Positions 46,133 through 55,330 of a stretch of 64,000 nucleotides of DNA are shown here, piece after piece. Position 1 is the first letter of the stretch. The number at the start of each line of letters is the position of its first letter. The stretch comes from Blastobasis lacticolella (Eukaryota > Arthropoda > Insecta > Lepidoptera > Blastobasidae), in the NCBI GenBank assembly GCA_905147135.1, contig LR990049.1, forward strand, positions 15,579,428 to 15,643,427, in the 5' to 3' direction. Under the pieces are notes generated by a model. The model did no database searches, was not told where the DNA came from, and saw nothing but the letters and a program-made list of their open reading frames with translations. Position numbers and translations under genes: made by a program.

Positions 46133-48120
46133 TTTGTATGGCAAGGACAGAGTGGTTTTTCTTATTGTAATCGCTTGATGGGTTAAATGGACTATATATA
46201 GTTTTTCGTTTTACACTGACTTTAATTGGTCCGAATGAGAAAATTATGGCTCGTGAAAGAGTTGCTATGAACTCGTATATTTTGAGCATAAGCAATCTTA
46301 GAAATAGTACTAAGTCGGGTCTGGTCACAGATACGGTAGTGGGTTCTACACCATCGTCCGCATCGCCCCTTACCACCAGGTGAGATATCGTACAAATACT
46401 TGCTTATGCGTTTAAAATAAAATTAGCGTTCTTAGGTTTTTCATTGTAAGCTATTCTTACTAATATAATTTGTTTTTGTAACAGATATAGTGGAAAGCCC
46501 CGTATTGGCTTTATCTACTTATCATTTCCATCCTTAACAAGCAGAAAACTTACTAAAGCTAAAATACTACGAGCTAAGAACTGAGTAGCAAATTAAGATA
46601 ATCCGATTGCGACTTCATGAAACCAGACCACAAACAGCCAACAGCTAGTTTAGTTAGTTAGTTAGTCTGACGTCATCGCATTGTCTTAGCGAATAACCAC
46701 AACTTCATGATAACAACCCTAAGAACATGAAGTTAAAGTCCACTTTAGATCACAGCAAACAAACACTCCTCTGGTAGGTATTCGAGAGGAGGAGAGAGCA
46801 CTTCTTGCTATTTGTTTTGTGATTTAATTTAACTTGAAGGAATTAATATTTGTTTAATTTCAAACGAAAGCGTTTGTTCGCCGAAGTTTGTTTGTGTACA
46901 GGGATTAATTCGGCTACGTTATTAATAAACAAAATATGCAGATGACACACTATTTGGAATTTTGATTTGATCCATGTTCGAATTTATTTGAAAATTTGGA
47001 AAGACGGGCACAGCTATATATAAATCTATCAAGTACTGGCAAAATAAACAAATAAAAAAGTGACTTAAGGATGTTCACAGATACCCCATGTCGTTTCTAT
47101 GCGTGAGGTCACTATAAAATAATTCAATACGAAGGTTAAGGGTGAAGGTGTATCTAAGTCCACTGACCTCTCATTAGAGCCGACTCGGCTGCCCCGCCGT
47201 CCTTATCTTGCCCTGACAACAGTCTCATTTTCGATATAATTCACTTAAACACACTTTATCACTATACAAAATCCAAATTAAACTGAGATATTCTCTCTAC
47301 TGACGATAACGGAATCAATACACACAAACAACCAGACTGGTCTCCGAATGTTGACGAATTACTATTTATATTAAAAGTAAAAGTAGGTTATCCCATATCA
47401 TAGGGCATGTGACTGATAAATCAGGCGGTAAACAATGGATGCAACTCTCAAATCTCGAGATTTGTGATTCTAAATGCTTGACGGTTGTAAACACGAATTG
47501 GTGTTTGGATAGATAAGGGTCGACAGATAATCTGCGGTTCATATTTGGGTTCTATTGTGAATTTTACCACTTAATTTGACGACAACAACAAAATGTAAAC
47601 GGAGTAAGACTGTCCATGTACAATATGATAGCTAGGCTCCAACTCTATATGTCATGGACTAAAGGGGGTATAGAACTACACTGGTGGTGCAATAAACAAT
47701 ATCATACCTTCATCAGAATCCGTTGCTACCCCTATATAATCAGCTCGTGTCTCTACATTTTCACCCATAACAGTAATAAAATAAAGTGGCCAACGTCACA
47801 TGAACTGCACTCGTTAAAATACTTCCACAGTTGAGAAGTTAAAGATTACTGGGAGTTATTAAACATGTTTTCTAAGGCAATAAATGTATTATCAGCAAAG
47901 AATAGCTTGCACTCAAGATTGTGTGGCATTATAAAAAGACGGCGTCGGATTCTTTGTGTACGTACACATCTATTATCCTACTTATCTGTGTAATGCTGGA
48001 ATTTTCTATCTCGACACTGATTATGATTTGAGAGGGTAACGATTGAGAAATGCGATGCCTATTGCTACATAATGATAAAGTGAAGAGGGAAAAGGTTAAA
48101 GACTTAAGCAAAGCAATAGC
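46133..48120. other. unique stretch
   Basis: A repeat-like end cgccccttaccaccaggtgag lies at 46361-46381. No gene is recognised in 46.4-48.1 kb. Confidence 0.35.
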
Positions 48121-48134
48121 TACTATAATATGTA

Positions 48135-48255
48135 ACACCCGCCAGCCAGCCACCAGCCAACCACTTGAGTGCCTACCCAGGCCAAAGCCAGCCATGTGAG
48201 ATGCCAGCCAATCAACCCATACCCACGCCAAAGCCAAAGCCAAAGCCGACCTGCC
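48135..48255. repeat. imperfect gccaaagcc / ccagccag simple repeats
   Basis: Short C/A-rich units recur. Open frames across it (48165-48491 plus, 47929-48336 minus) take Pro/Lys- or Trp/Ala-rich text from the repeat and are not believable proteins. Confidence 0.5.
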
Positions 48256-48369
48256 ACATAGTGACGCCACGCCACAGGATTCTCCTAGAGCCGCGCATAA
48301 ATAGCTGTGGGACTCACTTTTTACTTTCAGTTCCACCCTGCGCTCATCGGGATAACTTGTGCCAAATAA

Positions 48370-48552
48370 TTATTCTTAAAGACGGACTGCCAACTTATAA
48401 AAAGTGCCATATTAGTGATAGATTTATTCTAAAGACGGACTTATACCTGAGTTATAGAAAAGTTCTAATATTAGTTATAGTTTTATTATAAAGACAAACT
48501 TATACATTAGTGATAGGAAGTGCAAAATTAGTTGTAATTTAGTATAAAGACA
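48370..48552. repeat. 57-bp minisatellite, about 3.2 units
   Basis: Units beginning ttctaaagacggac / ttataaagacaaac recur near 48371, 48427 and 48484, with a partial fourth at 48541. Each includes a variant of acttataNNNNagtgatag. Confidence 0.7.
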
Positions 48553-48649
48553 ACAACAATTACAAACCTGTGTGGGTGTGCTAGTGTGTGTTAAAAAATA
48601 TAAACAGTCTCGCCTAATAAAGTGCTTTTATTTGCCCCCTTCTGCTTCA

Positions 48650-48782
48650 AATAATAATAATCTTGGCGTTAATGTCCCGGTTGTGCTCTCGCGCACGAGG
48701 GCCAGTGGCCCTTCAATTGGCAGATCAGGAAAGTACAGTGGAGTGACTGCTATCTAACGTTCGTAACCCTGTTAACAGGCAT
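48650..48782 (-). repeat. SINE-A copy 17, 3' fragment
   Basis: cttggcgttaatgtcccggt ... gcgcacgaggg ... aacaggcat; joined directly to a LINE-B relic. Confidence 0.75.
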
Positions 48783-48799
48783 TCCACCTGCTAGGGGGC

Positions 48800-49095
48800 G
48801 CTAAGGTATAACCTTGCAGACAAACAGCCAAGTGGGTTACCTAATGGAAAGTGGTCACCGCCGGCTATGAACACCAACAGCACCAGAGGCGCTACGAATG
48901 CCTTGCCCAACTTTAAAGAGACCTCTAATATACCTCTTGAACAACCCTATGTCATAGTCCGAAGAAAACATGACTGGGAGCTAATTCCGAATAATACGAG
49001 CGAGAGACGTTATTTCGAATTTTCGCGTGGACACAAAGTCTACGTAGTGGGGATGAGTACCCAACCCAGAGCTGGTGCCCGGTACTATAGGCGCT
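48800..49095 (-). pseudogene. LINE-B relic
   Basis: Reverse complement of the same C-terminal coding end as 16015-16340 (landmarks tgggtactca, agcacc-like, gtcatagtcc, cctctaatatacctcttga). Confidence 0.7.
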
Positions 49096-49099
49096 AGAT

Positions 49100-49865
49100 C
49101 AAAACGTTCCTCAAAACATTCCCCATTGTATAGCCACAGGAAGAAAGAACACACAGGGAGCCACAGTCCTTTCGATCAGCCAGTGTGAGGTCGTCGACAG
49201 TTCGTACGATAATGAATGACGATGACCATTAGTGGCTACGATGATGGTGAGAATTGATGGTCATGACAACGATTATCAAGAGAAACAATAGTAGCACGCT
49301 CGTGGAGCGCTTTTTACATTTTCCATGAACGTTTTAGATGTATATATTGAACAGTATCGCGGCAAACTGACGCGAACTATTCATGTCCCGCCCACAAAGC
49401 TGGGGTAAGTGAACTATTAGGTATGCTGAGTGAAAGCATTGCCTCAAAATTAGATTAAGTGGTGCTCTCGGCTCCTAAGCCAACATATTAGGCGTGGCGG
49501 CTTAGGCGTGTGCGGGCGAGCGCTATCTCGCTCTCATCGTAGCCCATCTACGCCATTCTCCACTAACTACAGACTAAGCGCTGGTGTAGTTTCATTCGTA
49601 TGTACTTATTATGTGTATATGAGAATGAACTCCTGTATAGTATTAAAAGTTATAGTTACGTTGTGTAGGTTGACTGAAACATGTCGCTGCAAACGATATG
49701 GTAAGTTATTGCTTTTTATTTTCTGCTATTTTGGGTCAAAGGTTTATTTGTATTTATGCAATAAAATATGTTCATTCGTTTATTTAATTATGTGGGTCAT
49801 TCACTTTTCTTCGTAGGGTTTTTACAGACTTACATTTCTTTTCCAGAAATGGCAAAGAAGGAAAA
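49100..49865. other. unique stretch
   Basis: No supported feature; the open frame 49508-49816 is unrecognised. Confidence 0.35.
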
Positions 49866-49867
49866 GC

Positions 49868-50012
49868 ATATTAGTCATCTTGGTGACAATATACCGGTTG
49901 TGCTCTCGCGCGTGAGGGCCCCGGGTAAGCCTTAACAATGATTCTGGATTTGGCAGATCAGGTAGAGCGACTGGCATCTGGGCTCTGGGAACCTGTTAAC
50001 AGAGGATCCAGA
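49868..50012 (-). repeat. SINE-A copy 18, 3' fragment
   Basis: ggttgtgctctcgcgcgtga ... tctggatttggcagatcagg ... ctgttaacagagga. Confidence 0.75.
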
Positions 50013-50638
50013 TATATATAACTTACCTTATATAATGGTTATGTAAAACGCATAAATCTAAGTATAGGCGACAGTTACCGCTCGTATTTAAAGTATGTAT
50101 ATGACAATATACCTACAAGAAGCAGCAAAGTACACATACGCATAATGCGTTATTTACATTTTTATAATGAAAAGTATTTGTCATAAGATTCTGGTCTGAT
50201 ATAACTGTTTAACAAGTTTTACGCGGACTAAGATGCTAAAAGATAAGCAGCCAAATATACATTTCACGTATTATGGCATGTGTCTCAAGTGGAATCGTCT
50301 TCTTTCCCTGATAAACAAAATTGCATGACCGCCGCCCCGTCTCGATCTCTGAACGATAAGCCCAATCCAACGGATCACATGACGGCAGTCATTGACCTCC
50401 TTTCCTTGTACACTGGGAGATAAGTTATCCACATGATTCTTACCAGACATGTCTGTACGGTAGATATAGGAAATTAAAGATACAACGCTTATAACAAAAG
50501 TGCAAGTGCGTTGAAAGTATCTACTGCGCAATTTAAATTTTGTAATTGTCCAATTTTCAGTAATGCACTTTCAAAAAAATCAAAGTTTATTTTTGATTAG
50601 GACATTAACCGCACTTTGTGCGGCTGAATGATGGCCCC
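50013..50638. other. unique stretch
   Basis: Minus-strand open frame 50271-50531 is unrecognised. Confidence 0.35.
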
Positions 50639-50639
50639 C

Positions 50640-51050
50640 CCTTCTTACAGATGGCTTAGATCCCGGAGAAACGTTGGCTCGCTGTGTGTTTTCTACCGTC
50701 TGTACAACGAGGGCTGTTCCGAATAACTGTTAAGTAAATTGGTGCCACGTCACTCTTTCGCCACCGCAACCTCCGAAGATGGCATTGATTTCATCCACAC
50801 TATCTAGATGCCTGGCATTCAACTAACGTACGAGCATTGCGAGCCTTTTTACCGCGCACGTGCAAGTTGTAGAATGAGCTCCCTCCCGACGTCTTTGCAC
50901 TATAACATGGGGATCTTCAAAACACATGTCTACTGGTACCTCAAAGGCGGGTACCGCATTCGCTTAGGTTGCAGATGACCTGGACGACCGACGGTGGCCG
51001 CTTTCCATCACGTGGACCGTCCGTCTCTAGGCGATAAAATAAATAAATAG
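50640..51050 (+). pseudogene. LINE relic, reverse transcriptase C-terminal end
   Basis: Plus-strand text in shifting frames: RWLRSRRNVGSLCVFYRLYN, EGCSE, LVPRHSFRHR and HPHYLDAWHST. It then passes through a degenerate WN.LP segment into GIFKTHVYWYLKGG. This is the canonical order of a lepidopteran LINE C-terminus. Several frameshifts and stops are present. Confidence 0.75.
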
Positions 51051-51325
51051 GTAGGTATATAATAGTGGGAATTTCACATAATAAATTAAACCTTTAAAAT
51101 CTGAAATCACGACTACATCATTTCTTCGATATGACGATGAAAAGATATGATGTGTACAGGGACGGATTTAAATAAATCATTTGACGCCTAATCTATTACG
51201 ATGATGCTCTATAGAGATATTTTTATATAACATTTTGTTCAACATTACGTACAATTCGTATCTGTACTTGATTATCAGAAAAGTAGTCTAAATACCTATC
51301 ACAATTGGTTTTTCCAATATTTGAT

Positions 51326-51331
51326 TATAAA
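51326..51331 (+). promoter_or_regulatory. TATA box of trypsin gene A
   Basis: TATAAA, 79 bp before the ATG at 51405; a possible initiator (ttcaca) lies at about 51377-51382. Confidence 0.6.
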
Positions 51332-51404
51332 TCAGTTTAAAAAGTTGGAAAAGTACAAGTTTTCCATTTGGTGTTGTTCACATTGGCCAAGATATACGTA
51401 GAAT

Positions 51405-53151
51405 ATGCGTGCAGCAATTATACTCTTCTTGTTGGCCTTCGGGGCTGCAACTTGTAAGTATTGAACAATTCTGATTATTTTTATGTACTATTTCCTGTTC
51501 AGCGTCTGATGTTCCGTTTTTGGGATTCCGTAATTCTTTAACCCCAAAATAATCTAATCTTGCGTTTAAGTGGCCGGACCACTCGGCAATCCCGGCAGGA
51601 TCGTGGGTGGAACGGAGACCACCATCAACCAGTACCCCTATGCCAGCGCCGTGCTGGTCGCCCACAATCTCGTCAACTTCGTGCAGAATTGTGGCGGGAC
51701 CATAATCAACAATAGATCCATACTCACTGCGGCTCACTGCCTAACGTAAGATTTTTTATACTACTACGACAGACGAGCGACTTTACTGTTAGTATTATTG
51801 ACTTGTAGGCTAATTACGTAACTCTGTTACTAACAATACTATGATTTCAATGATTGAAATTTGTACTTTTGCGGTTAGATATGATCGATTTAATAGTTTC
51901 AGTTTATTGCAATGGAACTTTGTTAACAACTGAACACATGAAATAGATGATACGCAATCGCAAAAGTAACAATTTCAATAATTGAAATCCGAGAATTGTT
52001 AGCAACAGAGTTACGTAACTAGCCTACTGATCATTCTTCATTTATTTATTAGTTTTATAAATATATTTGTTGCTTACGCCTATGACATCTGCATGTAACT
52101 ATTACAGGTTCATGAATTTGCTTGTTGCTGTGACTGAAGTAAAATGCAACAATATTAATTATTCATTCTTTTTTCAGCCGCCGTACAATTCAGGTGGTAC
52201 AATTCCGAGTGGGCTCAACCTTTGGGAACAGCGGTGGTGTCGTACATGCCATAACCCAGATGATCCTGTACCCTGATTATAATGAGTTAATCAGTAATAT
52301 AGAACATGACATTGGCCTTCTACGCAGCGCTACTAACATTGTGTATAATAACGTTGTCCAACCTACCGGGATCGCCGGACCTAACTCTGTCATTCCAGAC
52401 AATGCAGCCGTATGGGCTATTGGATGGGGAAGAACTTCTGTAAGTACACCTACTAGGCGTGTGATATTCGACAGAGTGGAATACAGGTATAGCACCACCT
52501 CTTTCTATTTGTGGGTGTGGTATAAGGCGACTAATCTGAAGGCAGATTAGCTTTGATCTTCGAAGGTCAAACAATGGGGAGTATTTTCAACACTCCGTAT
52601 ATGATCTTCAACCTGAATGTGGATATAAAAGCTTGAATGGTTTCGAGTGGTGACCACGTACGGCAAGATATGATGGCAGATGCACTTTTGTGTATCATTG
52701 GAGGTTTTAAGTGCGGGATATCGGGAATGGGCAGTGAGCAGGGCCTTAAGTCACGTTCATGCCAAACGTTGGATGTTGGACTCTACAAGTTGGGATGCCT
52801 GTTGCTGATGTTTGTTACTGATCCGTATAAAAATATCATAAATATATTGTTTTGTTGCAGACCAATGCACCAGCATCCGAAATCCTGCGCCATGTCGAAG
52901 TTAGGACCATCAACCAACAGGAGTGCGTGAATCGCTGGGGTGCTTTCATCTCGCCTAACATGCTCTGCACTGGTTGGCTCGACGTCGGTGGCCGTGGCCA
53001 GTGCCAGATGGACTCTGGCGGTCCAGTTCTTCTCAACAACGTCGTCATCGGCGTAACGTCATTCACCAGCTTTGATTGCGGTGACGCCTTCTTCCCATCA
53101 GGAAACACGCGTGTTTCACAATATGCTTCTTGGATTCAAGCTAATGCGTAA
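51405..53151 (+). CDS. trypsin gene A: divergent S1A serine protease (Gly189, Met193)
   Basis: Four exons: 51405-51453, 51571-51745, 52178-52439 and 52861-53151 (intron phases 1, 2, 0), giving 258 residues. A signal peptide (about 1-16) and short propeptide are followed by activation at Arg26-IVGG. The triad is His72 (TAAHC), Asp119 (EHDIG) and Ser214 (DSGGP). Six cysteines suit the three usual disulfides. Length and layout fit lepidopteran midgut trypsins. The pocket does not: Gly208 stands at the position of Asp189, Met212 at oxyanion-hole Gly193, Thr at 216 and Ser at 226. Trypsin specificity is therefore not expected; a narrow, elastase-like pocket is an inference. It is probably secreted into the gut lumen. 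Intron 2 holds an inverted-repeat element. Gene C is the closest relative. The start is chosen for its signal peptide and TATA box. Assignment to the family is firm, the substrate unknown. Confidence 0.93.
51805..52027. mobile_element. 223-bp inverted-repeat (MITE-like) element in intron 2 of gene A
   Basis: The two ends are near-reverse complements over about 100 bp each: left gtaggctaattacgtaactc (51805-51824) against right gagttacgtaactagcctac (52008-52027). Shared inner motifs are taacaat, atttcaat-attgaaat and cttttgcg. The element can therefore fold almost entirely into a hairpin. No clear target-site duplication was identified. Confidence 0.8.
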
Positions 53152-53169
53152 TGGCAAAGCGAGTCAACC

Positions 53170-54025
53170 AGCGGTCAAGATTGTAAATATTTTAAAGTTA
53201 ATTAAATACATCGTTTTTAATTTTTTGTTTACTATTTTGGGATTGGACACTTTCTTATAAATAGCCTAACTGCGAAAACAAAAAGATTGAGTTTGAGTAA
53301 AAAATAATATTCAGGCCTGAGTGAAACTTTGGTTACATGAGAAGTTTTGTGAAAACTGATAAAACGTAAGAATACACCACCACAAGATGAAGATGCTGAA
53401 GCTGCAAGCCACAATACTGTAATCACTGTCACACAATTTTCGCGGTTTCTTATCAAATTGTAGATGAAGGTACTCGTAATAACAAATGCGGTATCTTCGT
53501 TCACTAATCACGGGTTATTGTAAAATACTCATATCAAAAATCTAATCAATGTGGACTCCCCCATGCGAATATCGATTATTGTTTGTTATTAATCCTTACA
53601 TCCTGTCCTTCGATAAACAGATTTAGACAAGGTAGTAGAGTAGAATGATTATCAAGTTGCTTGCAAATAGTTAAATTTTATTAATTTGCGGGTTACGTGC
53701 CTGGCTGTACTATATAGTAGTGTGCCTGGATATAGTAAATAGGAATACTCGTATGGTTCCTACTCATTCTTTTACTTCACTATGTTCAAGACAGTATTAG
53801 GTAGGTATTCTTTACAAGAAAATTAAAGAGATAGTACAAACAGATATTGGACAACAGGCCCTACTTATCTCTAAAAAGAAATCTCTTAGAGTAGGCCTAC
53901 AAAAAGAGATGTGATAAATATACGCAGATACGACGTGCACAATAATTATATACTATAAATAAATACATACACAATATTCTATACATACTAATATGTATAT
54001 ATGAATAAAATAAACATCTACTATC
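53170..54025. other. intergenic sequence downstream of gene A
   Basis: Presumed 3' untranslated region, then AT-rich unique DNA. No exact AATAAA lies within 60 bp of the stop codon; aaataca near 53204 is a weak candidate. Open frames 53232-53511 are unrecognised. Confidence 0.4.
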
Positions 54026-54165
54026 ATCATCATCATCATCATATCAGCCAGAAGACGCCCACTGCTGGGCATAGGCCTCCCCCAGAGATCTCCATAAAGG
54101 CCGGTCCTGTGCTTTCCGCATCCAGCTGGTACTTGCGTACCTGGTACCTGCTGGTACATATATTA
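54026..54165 (-). pseudogene. RTE-like retrotransposon relic, C-terminal end
   Basis: The minus strand reads TSWMRKAQDRPLWRSLGEAY and then AQQW, a clear closing motif of RTE-like polyproteins. An (ATC)n tract at 54020-54045 marks its 3' tail. Confidence 0.75.
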
Positions 54166-54581
54166 TATTAATACATAATATATATTCAGAAACTGAGAAA
54201 GATAGAATAATTATGAAAGTCATATTACATCCACGTGTTATTGTGCACAGGGAATACATAGCGTTTAACAGAAAAAGTACAGAAACAGGCTACTTATATT
54301 TAAAAGAAATCTCTCCCAGCAGGCCTTCGAAAGTGTTATGTAATCTTGAAACCGCGATAGGTTTTTAGTAAGATTTTTTTGGTAAAAGATTTAAAATATG
54401 AGAATAGCGTGTCTATGGGTTGCTTTCGTGTCAGAGAGTATGGCCAGCGAGGATATGCATGCAGTCTTTACCACGATATTATTGGGTCGCTTTCTTGTCT
54501 GTTTGTTGTTTGTCTGTTGTTCTATTGCAATCGATTTTATACTAGCCTAACTTTCCGATAAGCTAGACACTTGAAACTTAG

Positions 54582-54826
54582 AACTGATCTGATGATGGAG
54601 CCAGAAGGTAGCTACAGGAACTCCTTAATAAAACAATGCAGACATATTGAGTTTGGATTGATTGGATTCGTCTTGAAAAGTAGTCTGATAGAGATGGTGT
54701 CTAGGGTCTGATGATGTAGCCGGAAGGCCACAGGACTCTGTAATAAAAGAATGCAACCCTATCGAGTTTGGGCTCGTTGGATTCGTCTTGACAAATACTC
54801 TGGTGGAAGATGGTGTACAAGGTCTG
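54582..54826. repeat. two tandem units of about 122 bp
   Basis: Unit 1 starts tgatctgatgatggagccag and unit 2 gggtctgatgatgtagccgg. Both continue with aataaaa(c/g)aatgca, (t/c)gagtttgg and ttggattcgtcttga, then g(a)agatggtgt. The units probably come from a transposon. Confidence 0.65.
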
Positions 54827-55275
54827 GGACTTAAAAGCAGAAACTATTTACACATTTTAAGGGTATTTTCGGGTTTATTAGCTTGAAAATTCTAAAAATA
54901 TTTCAAAGTAAAAAAGCGCACTTGTCATTATCACATTTATCTTCTTAATCTCCATAGAAAAATAAAATATCGATAAGTCCTATCCCCAGAATCGACTCGA
55001 CTCTATGGAAGGAGGTAGTTTGCGATATTTAACTTTTCCTTGATTTATAACTTTTCAAGGATAAAACTAGAAAATATTATTCAAATGAAAATGCTTCGTT
55101 TATGAGAAATGAATAAACTTCTTCAAGTATTTCTAACGAGAAAAGATAACAATTTATCATTTTAAGTACATCAGGTACTCATTGAAGTACTGCAGGCAAC
55201 TCATAGTTCAATGTTATCGCTGCATTATCAATTAGATAGAGATTATTCTAGACAAATAGGTCAATATCTAATTGA

Positions 55276-55281
55276 TATAAA
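55276..55281 (+). promoter_or_regulatory. TATA box of trypsin gene B (distal exon 1)
   Basis: TATAAA, 55 bp before the ATG at 55331, close to the 60-bp spacing in gene C. Confidence 0.55.
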
Positions 55282-55330
55282 TAATACAATGATGATATTG
55301 AATTATGCACTTTTAAATTGCCATCGAAGG

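Noticed and set aside
46020..46376. 118-codon minus-strand open frame
   Set aside because: Its C-terminal part is translated SINE-T2 head and its N-terminal part overlaps another repeat-like end.
54398..54550. Small secreted peptide (MRIACLWVAFVSES start)
   Set aside because: The start looks like a short signal peptide but the frame continues into a hydrophobic, repetitive cgtttgtttgtctg-like stretch; no promoter or paralogue support.
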